From Lachnospiraceae bacterium (GTDB taxonomy: Bacteria > Bacillota > Clostridia > Lachnospirales > Lachnospiraceae), in the NCBI GenBank assembly GCA_021205045.1, contig JAJPYH010000165.1, positions 1 to 6,316 on the forward strand: DNA of 6,316 nucleotides, given 5' to 3'. Positions 1 to 5,488 of this stretch are shown one piece after another; within the stretch, counting starts at the first letter, position 1; every line of letters begins with the position of its first letter. The notes under the pieces are model-generated. The model was not told where the DNA came from. It did no database searches and worked only from the letters and a program-made list of their open reading frames with translations. The translations under genes and the position numbers were made by a program.

Positions 1-22
1 GGGGCTAATGTTAAAGATTTTT

Positions 23-63
23 CGGGACATTTTCAAAAATGCTTGACACAAAAAATCGTCCCG
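23..63. other. Imperfect stem-loop of unknown role near the window edge
   Basis: CGGGAC (23-28) and GTCCCG (58-63) are perfect inverted arms. A short ATTTT/AAAAT extension continues the stem inside, with one bulged base. A T-run (74-80) begins about ten bases after the right arm, too far for a standard intrinsic terminator on the plus strand. The loop contains TTGACA (43-48), which resembles a -35 box, but no good -10 follows at normal spacing. It may belong to a gene that ends left of the window. Only the inverted repeat itself is certain. Confidence 0.3.
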
Positions 64-89
64 TAAAAAATAATTTTTTTCAGATACAG

Positions 90-127
90 AAACCGCGGCG
101 CCCTGCAAAGCAGGCACGCCGCGATTT
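90..127 (-). terminator. Probable intrinsic terminator of glnN
   Basis: The outer arms 90-100 and 117-127 form an 11-bp stem, and an inner stem (102-106 with 110-114) closes on an AAA loop. One outer pair (93/124) is a G-U wobble in minus-strand RNA but a C-A mismatch in plus-strand RNA, so the hairpin fits glnN transcription better. Against this, the minus-strand U-tract is weak (UUUCUGU), while the plus strand has TTTCTTTT directly after the stem. It may therefore work in both directions. It lies 43 bases beyond the glnN stop codon. Confidence 0.6.
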
Positions 128-170
128 CTTTTATGAGCAAAATATAGAATTTTACCGAAATTAATACCGA

Positions 171-2276
171 TTAAACCTCAAACATCATCTCGCCATAGGT
201 CGGCACCGGCCATACATCCGCGTCCACGATCTGCTCCAGCTCATCGATGGGAGCGCGCAGCGCTGCCATCGCCGGAACCACCACATCCTTGTACGCAAAG
301 GCCTGCTGCTTTCCATCTCTGATGGCAAAGGACTCATCTGTCACCTTCTTCAGCTCATCCAGAGCGGCTTTCGCCTGAGCAAGCTTCTCATTGACCTCCA
401 CCAGCTCCTCAGCCTGCACTGTGGGCTCCGCGCCCGCCGCCTTCACGGACAGAACCGTATCCGCCAGGGTCCTGGAATATTTGATCACCGCAGGAATATA
501 ATCCTTGGACGCCATGTCAATCATGGTACGGGCCTCAATGTTGATGTTCTTGCTGTAAGTCTCATAAAGGACCTCTTCTCTGGCCTCCAGCTCCACTTTG
601 GTAAAGATACCGAATTTCTCAAACAGCTTCACAGCCTTATCCGTGGTCAGAGCGCCTGTAGCTTCCACCATGGATTTGATGTTCGGCAGACCGCGCCTCT
701 CAGCTTCCTCTACCCAGGCCTCGGAATAACCGTCGCCGTTGAAAATCACTCTGCTGTGCTTGGTCAGATTTTCCTTGATCAGGTCATGGCAGGCCATGTC
801 AAAGTTGTCAGCGGCCTCCAGAATATCAGCCGCCTCACAGAAGGCTTCAGCTACGATGGCATTCAGCACCGTGTTGGCGTCCGCGATGGAAGCGGAAGAG
901 CCTACCATACGGAACTCAAACTTGTTGCCGGTGAAGGCAAAGGGTGAAGTTCTGTTTCTGTCGGTGGCGTCCTTCATAAACTCCGGAAGAGTGGAAACGC
1001 CGGTCTCCAGCTTCTCACCGTGAATGGAGCGAACCGCCTCGCCGGTCTCCACCAGCTGCAGCACCACATCCTCCAGCTGCTCGCCCAGGAATACGGAAAT
1101 AATGGCCGGCGGCGCCTCGTTGGCACCCAGTCTGTGGTCATTGCCCACATCCGCAGCACTCTGGCGAAGCAGATCCGCGTGAGTATCCACTGCCTTCAGC
1201 ACGCAGGAAAGCACCAGCAGGAACTGAATATTCTCATGAGGGGTCTCGCCCGGATCCATCAGATTGATGCCGTCGTCCGTGCACAGAGACCAGTTATTGT
1301 GTTTACCGGAGCCGTTAACGCCAGCGAACGGCTTCTCGTGAAGCAGACAGGTCAGGCCATGACGGCCGGCCACGCGCTTCATGGTTTCCATCACCAGCTG
1401 ATTGTGATCCACAGCCATATTGGCGGTCTCATAAATGGTAGCCAGCTCATGCTGCGCGGGAGCCACCTCATTATGCTGAGTCTTGGCAGTGACGCCCAGC
1501 TTCCACAGCTCCTCATTCAGATCCTTCATATATCCGCCGATTCTCTCGCGGATATTTCCGAAATAATGATCCTCCAGCTCCTGTCCCTTGGGCGCCGGTG
1601 CACCGAACAGAGTGCGTCCCGTGAAGATCAGATCCTTGCGCTGTAAGTATTTGTCCTTATCTATAATAAAATATTCCTGCTCCGGTCCTACACTGGCGGA
1701 CACCTTCTTGGAAGTGGTGTTGCCGAAAAGCCGGACAATACGGATGGCCTGCTCGCTGACAGCCTCCATGGAGCGCAGCAGCGGAGTCTTCTTGTCCAGA
1801 GCCTCGCCCTTATAGGAGCAGAATGCGGTGGGAATGCAGAGAATCACACCGGCAGCGCTCTCCTTTAAAAATGCCGGAGAAGTGATGTCCCAGGCTGTAT
1901 ATCCTCTTGCCTCAAAGGTGGCGCGCAGCCCCCCGCTGGGGAAGGAAGACGCATCCGGTTCGCCCTTGATCAGCTCCTTGCCGGAAAACTCCAGAAGCAT
2001 CTTGCCGCTTTCATCCGGCGAAGAAATAAAAGCATCATGCTTCTCAGCGGTAATATCCGTCAGCGGCTGGAACCAGTGGGTATAATGAGTCGCACCCTTT
2101 TCCACGGCCCAGTCCTTCATCGCCTTGGCGACCACATTGGCGTCCTCTAAAGACAACTCGCCGCCCTGCTTCATGACCTTTACAACATCCTTAAACACAT
2201 TCTTGGACAGGCGCTCCCTCATCGTACCGATGTCAAACACGTTACTGCTAAACAGTTCTTCTACATTCATGCTCAT
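171..2276 (-). CDS. glnN: Glutamine synthetase type III
   Basis: This cytoplasmic enzyme makes glutamine from glutamate, ammonium and ATP, the main entry of ammonium into metabolism. The 701-residue product has the length of the large type III family, well above the roughly 450 residues of type I enzymes. Visible signatures are GPEQEYF (about 197-203, metal-binding glutamates), QHNEVAPAQHE (about 267-277), NGSGKHNNWS (about 321-330, nucleotide/glutamate site), NDHRLGANEAPPAI (about 379-392) and RNRTSPFAFTGNKFEFR (about 440-456). The C-terminal part is helical and Lys/Glu/Ala-rich, as in the family. The ATG at 2274-2276 is chosen because GGAGGG lies 7 bases upstream. A TTG five codons earlier is in frame, but it overlaps that ribosome site and cannot be the start. 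A second ATG two codons downstream is spaced worse. The gene is transcribed alone, behind a leader that holds a terminator (2324-2361). No frameshift or missing core motif was seen. The family call is very secure. Confidence 0.97.
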   Translation of the reverse strand: MSMNVEELFSSNVFDIGTMRERLSKNVFKDVVKVMKQGGELSLEDANVVAKAMKDWAVEKGATHYTHWFQPLTDITAEKHDAFISSPDESGKMLLEFSGKELIKGEPDASSFPSGGLRATFEARGYTAWDITSPAFLKESAAGVILCIPTAFCSYKGEALDKKTPLLRSMEAVSEQAIRIVRLFGNTTSKKVSASVGPEQEYFIIDKDKYLQRKDLIFTGRTLFGAPAPKGQELEDHYFGNIRERIGGYMKDLNEELWKLGVTAKTQHNEVAPAQHELATIYETANMAVDHNQLVMETMKRVAGRHGLTCLLHEKPFAGVNGSGKHNNWSLCTDDGINLMDPGETPHENIQFLLVLSCVLKAVDTHADLLRQSAADVGNDHRLGANEAPPAIISVFLGEQLEDVVLQLVETGEAVRSIHGEKLETGVSTLPEFMKDATDRNRTSPFAFTGNKFEFRMVGSSASIADANTVLNAIVAEAFCEAADILEAADNFDMACHDLIKENLTKHSRVIFNGDGYSEAWVEEAERRGLPNIKSMVEATGALTTDKAVKLFEKFGIFTKVELEAREEVLYETYSKNINIEARTMIDMASKDYIPAVIKYSRTLADTVLSVKAAGAEPTVQAEELVEVNEKLAQAKAALDELKKVTDESFAIRDGKQQAFAYKDVVVPAMAALRAPIDELEQIVDADVWPVPTYGEMMFEV

Positions 2277-2283
2277 AATGTTT

Positions 2284-2289
2284 CCCTCC
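2284..2289 (-). promoter_or_regulatory. Ribosome binding site that fixes the glnN start
   Basis: GGAGGG on the minus strand, 7 bases before the ATG at 2276. It rules out the longer in-frame reading that begins at TTG (2291), because that codon abuts the Shine-Dalgarno sequence. Confidence 0.85.
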
Positions 2290-2304
2290 AAATCCAGTTA
2301 CGGG

Positions 2305-2320
2305 CCTGACGTAAATCAGG
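2305..2320 (-). other. Small hairpin in the glnN leader, after the terminator
   Basis: CCTGA (2305-2309) and TCAGG (2316-2320) pair around a six-base loop that reads UUUACG in the glnN mRNA. The hairpin lies between the U-run of the leader terminator and the ribosome site, so it exists only in read-through transcripts. It could stabilise the 5' end or bind a protein, but five base pairs is not strong evidence of function. Confidence 0.35.
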
Positions 2321-2323
2321 AAT

Positions 2324-2361
2324 AAAAAAAAGCGTTCAAAGGTTTTATCTCCTCTGAACGC
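2324..2361 (-). terminator. Intrinsic terminator inside the glnN 5' leader (candidate attenuator)
   Basis: On the minus strand, arm 2351-2361 pairs with arm 2332-2342 as an 11-bp stem containing one G-U pair. The loop has eight bases, and eight uridines follow directly (2324-2331). This is a textbook Rho-independent terminator, oriented with glnN and ending about 48 bases before its start codon. The plus strand has no U-tract after the stem. No minus-strand gene ends just upstream of it: the nearest one stops at 2858, with an oppositely oriented tRNA in between. The simplest reading is that it terminates glnN transcription early unless read-through is induced. Confidence 0.8.
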
Positions 2362-2370
2362 CATCGTTCA
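2355..2370 (-). promoter_or_regulatory. Alternative leader hairpin that would block the terminator
   Basis: TGAACG (2355-2360) and CGTTCA (2365-2370) are perfect inverted arms around a four-base loop. Arm 2355-2360 is also the upstream arm of the leader terminator, so the two structures exclude each other. A further copy of the motif, TGAAC at 2390-2394, could in turn pair with 2366-2370 and free the terminator arm. However, the predicted transcription start is near 2390, so that third copy may not be fully transcribed. The pairing is visible in the sequence; the switching role is inferred. With 6 bp this hairpin is weaker than the terminator, so a bound factor would probably be needed. Confidence 0.45.
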
Positions 2371-2396
2371 CATCTCACGTTTTCCCGGTTGAACCT

Positions 2397-2425
2397 ACTC
2401 TACTCTATTGTTCCGCAAATTGCAA
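2397..2425 (-). promoter_or_regulatory. Probable sigma-A promoter of glnN
   Basis: Minus-strand TTGCAA (2420-2425) and TAGAGT (2397-2402) are separated by exactly 17 bases. Each hexamer is an imperfect match to consensus. Transcription would start near 2390, giving a leader of roughly 114 bases that includes the whole terminator at 2324-2361. Confidence 0.5.
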
Positions 2426-2446
2426 GCCCTTTTTCTAATTTCCATG

Positions 2447-2458
2447 TTTTGACCAAAA
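2447..2458. promoter_or_regulatory. Palindrome upstream of the glnN promoter, possible operator
   Basis: TTTTGACCAAAA: TTTTG and CAAAA arms around two bases, with CAT/ATG partly extending the symmetry. It lies about 22 bases upstream of the glnN -35 box and about 40 bases from the tRNA -35 box, a plausible place for a regulator. AT-rich palindromes of this size also arise by chance. Confidence 0.3.
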
Positions 2459-2497
2459 TGCTCGATTTTTTTGGAACCCGCTTGTCTAAAATTACTA

Positions 2498-2526
2498 TTG
2501 ACTTTTTATTCTCATTTCTGTATTAT
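2498..2526 (+). promoter_or_regulatory. Strong promoter for tRNA-Pro
   Basis: TTGACT (2498-2503), a 17-base spacer and TATTAT (2521-2526) match the sigma-A consensus at five of six positions in each hexamer. Transcription would begin near 2533, leaving about 80 bases of 5' leader before the mature tRNA. It runs divergently from the glnN promoter. Confidence 0.8.
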
Positions 2527-2576
2527 TGAAACGTTGAAAAACCACTGGGTTCGCCGGATGGAATGTGACAGATTGC

Positions 2577-2720
2577 TTCCTTTCAGGAATACAGTAACCC
2601 AGGGTGCTCAACCTCGGGGTGTGGCTCAGCTTGGTAGAGCGCTTCGTTCGGGACGAAGAGGCCGTGGGTTCGAATCCCGTCACCCCGACTTGACGAGATA
2701 CCGGAATTTCCTTTCAGGAA
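2577..2720 (+). repeat. 13-base direct repeat flanking the tRNA, each copy a mini-hairpin
   Basis: TTCCTTTCAGGAA occurs at 2577-2589 in the pre-tRNA leader and again at 2708-2720, where it forms the top of the terminator hairpin. Each copy folds as TTCC/GGAA around a five-base loop. The match ends exactly at 13 bases on both sides. The leader also has CTGGGTT (2545-2551) complementary to AACCCAG (2596-2602), which would enclose the first copy in a larger stem. The repeats could be processing signals or a coincidence of two small hairpins. Confidence 0.45.
2615..2688 (+). tRNA. tRNA-Pro, anticodon CGG
   Basis: A full cloverleaf can be read. The acceptor stem CGGGGTG (2615-2621) pairs with CACCCCG (2681-2687), with discriminator A at 2688. 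The D-arm is GCTC/GAGC. The anticodon stem is CTTCG/CGAAG with loop TTCGGGA, so the anticodon is CGG (2649-2651), followed by the G37 usual in tRNA-Pro. The variable loop has five bases and the T-loop is TTCGAAT. The T-stem has two G-U pairs. The 3' CCA is not encoded (ACT follows), so it must be added after transcription. It reads CCG proline codons. It is a single-gene unit with its own promoter and terminator. Confidence 0.97.
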
Positions 2721-2737
2721 GGAAATTCCGGTTTTTT
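2701..2737 (+). terminator. Intrinsic terminator of the tRNA-Pro unit
   Basis: CCGGAATTTCC (2701-2711) pairs with GGAAATTCCGG (2721-2731), and two further T-A pairs give a 13-bp stem with a five-base loop. Six thymines follow (2732-2737). It begins 13 bases after the tRNA. The minus strand has no T-tract after the stem, so it is plus-specific. Confidence 0.93.
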
Positions 2738-2857
2738 CATTTTTCTTCTAAAGGCAGTCCACCGGCCATCTGCAAAATGTATATTCAGCTTCAGCCTTCC
2801 CATCCCTTCTTTCCGGAATTCTGATATCTCATTGAGACGCCTTCCAGGGCAGGGCAT

Positions 2858-3067
2858 TCAGCGCTTCCACCCAAAGAATATCTTCCATCTGGCTCTGGAA
2901 CGGATACCCGCAACTATGTTTTTCTTCTCTCCGCAGCAGCTGCATGGGTGTTTAAATCCGAGATATTCACAGTCTTTCGGTTTCAATCTGAGATGATATT
3001 TCTGATTCAGACACTGTCTGCATGTTTTCCCAAGTTCCTCCCTCTCTAATCTTCCATATCGTATCAT
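2858..3067 (-). CDS. Small Cys-rich protein of unknown function, putative zinc-binding
   Basis: A 69-residue, strongly basic, soluble protein that I cannot assign to a named family. The start ATG is set by a perfect AAGGAGG five bases upstream (3073-3079); reading further upstream in frame is possible but lacks a ribosome site. It has six cysteines: C16-x-x-C19 near the N-terminus, C33 in the middle, and C42, C44 and C45 in a second cluster that contains C42-x-x-C45. Two CxxC knuckles about 25 residues apart suggest a zinc ribbon, and the Lys/Arg-rich flanks and tail suggest possible nucleic-acid contact. Both are inferences. There is no signal peptide or membrane segment. It lies 113 bases downstream of the kinase gene on the same strand with no clear terminator between, so read-through from that operon is possible, but no functional link is shown. 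It might be a nonessential relic, but the ribosome site and ordered cysteines argue that it is a real gene. Confidence 0.72.
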   Translation of the reverse strand: MIRYGRLEREELGKTCRQCLNQKYHLRLKPKDCEYLGFKHPCSCCGEKKNIVAGIRSRARWKIFFGWKR

Positions 3068-3072
3068 TTCGA

Positions 3073-3079
3073 CCTCCTT
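3073..3079 (-). promoter_or_regulatory. Ribosome binding site of the small Cys-rich gene
   Basis: A consensus AAGGAGG five bases before ATG 3067. It selects this start over upstream in-frame methionines at 3115 and 3106, and is the main evidence that this short frame is translated. Confidence 0.8.
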
Positions 3080-3180
3080 GAAAAACCCCTGTATTTTCCG
3101 TTCCATTCCCTCCATTGTCAGCCTGAGTATCTGTTAAATTTATAAAATCATGCTTCTGCGGCTGCATACAATCGCCATTC

Positions 3181-4551
3181 CTACAGTTTCACCTGATGAA
3201 GATTCATCTGAACGCGGGCCGTGAAGGTTTTTTCATGCTCATCAAACCTGAAACGCGCCCTTCCTCCGTATTTCCCCGCCGTATACTCCAGGCTGTACAG
3301 CCCGTAACCTCCGCCAGCCCGGCTGCTGACAAATGCCCCGGCGGGGAGAAAGCCGCCGTCCATACGATATCTGCCGGAAGGATGAACACTCCGGCAGGGA
3401 TTGACGACCCGGATCAGCATGGAGCCGCCGATCACGCCAATCTCCACGGTAATCCAGCGATTCTCCTCCTGCTTACAGGCACGGATGGCGTTCTCCATCA
3501 TATTGCCCAGCAGGGTGGTCAGATCCACCGGCGCGATGGCAACCTCTCCGCAGTCCGCCTGTACCTTGCACTGAATACCGGAGTCCGCTGCCATCCCTGC
3601 ATAATACTGAAGGAGACCATTGATTATGATATTCCGGCAGTAAACAGTGGTGTCACGGTGATCGATCTGCACTGTCAGTTCAGAAAGGTAATCGCCCATG
3701 GCTTCCTCATTGCCCTGGGCAAGCAGTTCCGACAAATGATTCAGAGAATGGCGCATGTCATGCCGCAGTCTCCTGGTCTGCTCCACCTCCCGGGTAATGC
3801 TCTCATACTGCAGTTTCTGGATTTCCAGAGCCCTGCGCTCCTCGCTGTCACGCTTGCGGCGCACCGACTCCTGGAACAGCGACCAGTAAAAGAGCATCAG
3901 CACTACTGTCACCAGCAACAGCGGCGGCACAATCCACCACCAGTAATTCGGCAGAAGACCGGCCGGACTGGAGGTGTAGATCACCAGGATGGCAAGATAG
4001 AGAAAAGACACCGCAAGCAATACAAAAAACTCCCGGCGGATATTTTCAATCTCCATCTCTGCCAGAAATTCCCTCACCACCTTGCCCATAATCAAAGCGG
4101 TCGGAGGAAACATCAGAACCGCCGTGCCTGCATAAAAAGCCAGCGTCAGCGGCGGGTAGATTTCCGCAAGCACCCCGTCCGGAATCTGCGCTAATATCCC
4201 ATTGACTATCTGATACTGCGCGGCCGCGTAAAAAAGCGCCAGCACCAGGACAATCATCTTTTTGACTGTCTCCACCCGCAATACTATAAAATAAAAGATA
4301 ACAAACACAAAAAGAGCCAGCAGCATGTACAGATTGGCAATCAGCGCCTGATTATGTACAGAACCAATCGCCTCCATCCTTATGACCAGGGGGAATATGG
4401 CGGAGGATATGACCGCCAGAGCGCCGCAGCCAATGACAACCCGCCTGCGGGGATACAAAAACGCCCCTTCCGCAAAAGGCAGCAGGCAGAGAAATATCCC
4501 TGCCCCGAACTGGATAAAGAACCCGGCGAAATGTCGAAGATAGAAGCTCAT
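3181..4551 (-). CDS. Membrane sensor histidine kinase, GHKL / AgrC-like (HPK10 type)
   Basis: The 456-residue kinase of a two-component system senses an unknown signal and phosphorylates the regulator encoded just upstream. The N-terminal half shows about seven hydrophobic segments (near 5-28, 38-57, 70-92, 98-116, 132-155, 173-193 and 203-225) with little extracellular sequence. This is typical of AgrC-like sensors that detect peptides or membrane-borne signals. A charged coiled coil (about 226-260) leads to the dimerisation motif RRLRHDMRH, with phosphoacceptor His264. The ATPase domain has an N-box with N350 and N354 (NMMENA) and a G-box GGGYGLYSL (about 413-421). The chosen ATG overlaps the regulator's TGA as ATGA, with GGGGGG seven bases upstream. 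A second ATG five codons earlier (4566) is possible. No peptide-precursor, AgrB-like or transporter gene is adjacent in the window, so the signal cannot be guessed. Confidence 0.93.
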   Translation of the reverse strand: MSFYLRHFAGFFIQFGAGIFLCLLPFAEGAFLYPRRRVVIGCGALAVISSAIFPLVIRMEAIGSVHNQALIANLYMLLALFVFVIFYFIVLRVETVKKMIVLVLALFYAAAQYQIVNGILAQIPDGVLAEIYPPLTLAFYAGTAVLMFPPTALIMGKVVREFLAEMEIENIRREFFVLLAVSFLYLAILVIYTSSPAGLLPNYWWWIVPPLLLVTVVLMLFYWSLFQESVRRKRDSEERRALEIQKLQYESITREVEQTRRLRHDMRHSLNHLSELLAQGNEEAMGDYLSELTVQIDHRDTTVYCRNIIINGLLQYYAGMAADSGIQCKVQADCGEVAIAPVDLTTLLGNMMENAIRACKQEENRWITVEIGVIGGSMLIRVVNPCRSVHPSGRYRMDGGFLPAGAFVSSRAGGGYGLYSLEYTAGKYGGRARFRFDEHEKTFTARVQMNLHQVKL

Positions 4552-5276
4552 GAAGTTACCCCCCATTCTTTCCGCCCGTCCAGACGGTTAAACAGGTAAT
4601 TGTCATAAGCCGCATGAATAGCTGCCCTTTCCCTGCGGGCAAATTCCAGCCGGGTGCCGTCCCTCAGCATGCAGGCTGCCGTGCCCATCTGCTCGATTTT
4701 CTCCATATTGACGATCAGGCTCCGGTTCAGTTTGAGAAAGGTATTGTCCAGCTTCTTTTCCATTTCCTCCATGGACATCCACACCCGGATCACTTTGCCG
4801 CCCGTCAGCACCAGTTCCTTCACATGCCCCACGCTCTGGATATAATTGATCTCATCGACAGCCACGGTATAGCTGCCGCTGCCGGACGGGAAAACAATCA
4901 CCGGGCTTCTTTTCTTCTGAAACTCCGCCAGCCGCCGGAGCGACTCCTCAACGCCCCCGGCTGTCACTGGCTTCACAAGATAATGGAGCGCCCTCAGAGA
5001 AAAGGCATCCACCGCGTAATCCTTACTTGTGGTCACAAACACAATCCCTGTAGATGGAGAAAGGGCCTGCAGGCTCTCCGCGGTTTCCACGCCATTTTCA
5101 CCGGGCATGTAAACATCCAGAAATACAATGTCGAAGGGCGGTGCCTTTGCGGCGGCCTCCAGCAGGTTCTTCCCGCTGGTAAAGCATTCCGGTTGTCCTA
5201 CAGAATCCTGGGCAAGAAGGAGCTGAACCACCCGCTCCTGTTCTCTGACGCTGTCGTCACAAACCGCAATCCGCAC
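4548..5276 (-). CDS. LytTR-family response regulator
   Basis: This cytoplasmic transcription regulator of 242 residues is the partner of the downstream kinase. The receiver domain (about 1-118) has the acidic pair D7-D8, phosphoacceptor Asp54 in FLDVYMPG, T82/T83 and the conserved Lys102-Pro. The LytTR DNA-binding domain (about 126-226) shows INYIQSVGHVKEL and FLKLNRSLIVNMEKI, family hallmarks of the ten-stranded fold that contacts paired direct repeats. The start is taken as GTG 5276: AAGGAGGG lies six bases before it, and the product then begins VRIAVCDD, as most family members do. An ATG nine codons upstream (5303) lacks a good ribosome site and lies only about 14 bases from the predicted transcription start. 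The gene is first in a two-gene operon and overlaps the kinase by four bases. Three 9-bp direct repeats upstream of its promoter are a likely binding site for this protein, implying autoregulation. Confidence 0.95.
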   Translation of the reverse strand: MRIAVCDDSVREQERVVQLLLAQDSVGQPECFTSGKNLLEAAAKAPPFDIVFLDVYMPGENGVETAESLQALSPSTGIVFVTTSKDYAVDAFSLRALHYLVKPVTAGGVEESLRRLAEFQKKRSPVIVFPSGSGSYTVAVDEINYIQSVGHVKELVLTGGKVIRVWMSMEEMEKKLDNTFLKLNRSLIVNMEKIEQMGTAACMLRDGTRLEFARRERAAIHAAYDNYLFNRLDGRKEWGVTS

Positions 5277-5282
5277 ACCGAT

Positions 5283-5290
5283 CCCTCCTT
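5283..5290 (-). promoter_or_regulatory. Ribosome binding site that supports the GTG start of the regulator
   Basis: AAGGAGGG on the minus strand, six bases before GTG 5276. It lies inside the coding sequence that an ATG 5303 start would imply, so the shorter protein is preferred. Confidence 0.8.
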
Positions 5291-5323
5291 TCCTGTGACT
5301 CATCTACCAGAGTCCTTCGGATC

Positions 5324-5332
5324 ATTTTACCA
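5324..5332 (-). promoter_or_regulatory. Extended -10 promoter of the regulator-kinase operon
   Basis: The minus-strand sequence TGGTAAAAT is an extended -10 element (TG, one base, then a near-consensus hexamer at 5324-5329). No good -35 is present 17 bases upstream, which is typical of activator-dependent promoters. Transcription would start near the A at 5317, giving a leader of about 40 bases. The direct repeats end about 25 bases upstream of the -10 hexamer, at roughly -38. Confidence 0.6.
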
Positions 5333-5354
5333 CATTTTTCCGCCTTTTGGTTTA

Positions 5355-5407
5355 CCATTCGTGCTGTTTTCCCCTGCCATTCGTGATATTTTTCCCTGCC
5401 GCTCATG
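5355..5407 (-). repeat. Three 9-bp direct repeats at 22-bp period, likely LytTR regulator binding site
   Basis: Minus-strand CACGAATGG occurs at 5355-5363 and 5377-5385, and the diverged copy CATGAGCGG at 5399-5407. Each pair is separated by exactly 13 bases. The spacers are also similar (CAGGGGAAAA and CAGGGAAAAA), and the two distal full units match at 16 of 22 positions. LytTR proteins such as AgrA and VirR are known to bind pairs of roughly 9-bp direct repeats spaced by 12-13 bp, two helical turns apart. The array ends next to where a -35 box would be, the right place for an activator. That the regulator at 4548-5276 binds here is inferred. Confidence 0.75.
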
Positions 5408-5434
5408 ATATGAAAAAATCTTCTGATATATGAC

Positions 5435-5465
5435 AAAAGGGAATCGGCAGACCCGACTCCCCTTT
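5435..5465 (-). terminator. Intrinsic terminator of the copper ATPase unit
   Basis: Arms 5435-5447 and 5453-5465 form a continuous 13-bp stem with a five-base loop in minus-strand RNA, including two G-U pairs. In plus-strand RNA those positions become A-C mismatches, so the hairpin serves the minus strand. The T-run is short: four thymines, all in the closing arm, followed by GTCATATAT. It lies 60 bases past the copper ATPase stop and upstream of the regulator promoter, separating the two units. Confidence 0.75.
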
Positions 5466-5488
5466 GAGTACATTTTTCATTTCAAGAT

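Noticed and set aside
1020..1646. Plus-strand open frame of 208 codons opposite glnN
   Set aside because: It is antisense to a conserved enzyme, has His/Leu/Gln-rich reversed-codon composition, shows no recognisable domain and has no ribosome site.
2277..2291. Five-codon N-terminal extension of glnN starting at TTG 2291
   Set aside because: The TTG overlaps the GGAGGG ribosome site that serves the ATG at 2276, so it cannot be the start.
2320..2395. ANTAR-type tandem hexaloop RNA in the glnN leader
   Set aside because: The expected two hairpins with six-base loops having A at position 1 and G at position 4 are not present with sound stems. AACCGG, ACCGGG, AGAGGA and UUUACG were tested as loops; each fails in stem or loop identity.
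2471..2824. Plus-strand 117-codon frame spanning the tRNA
   Set aside because: It crosses a perfect tRNA and its terminator; the central part is tRNA sequence read as protein.
2967..3167. Minus-strand 66-codon frame overlapping the Cys-rich gene
   Set aside because: It has no Shine-Dalgarno, overlaps the better-supported frame in another phase, and has low-complexity Asn/Gly/Thr content.
3196..4194. Plus-strand open frame of 332 codons opposite the kinase gene
   Set aside because: It is a mirror of the histidine kinase coding sequence with His/Gln/Arg-rich low-information content; the minus-strand gene is unambiguous.
5273..5407. Minus-strand short frame starting MSGREKYHEW and running over the regulator promoter
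   Set aside because: It lacks a ribosome site, spans the -10 element and the direct repeats, and ends inside the regulator gene; chance reading is more likely.
4614..5408. Plus-strand open frame of 264 codons opposite the response regulator
   Set aside because: It runs through the regulator gene, its promoter and the repeat array, with no domain and no ribosome site.
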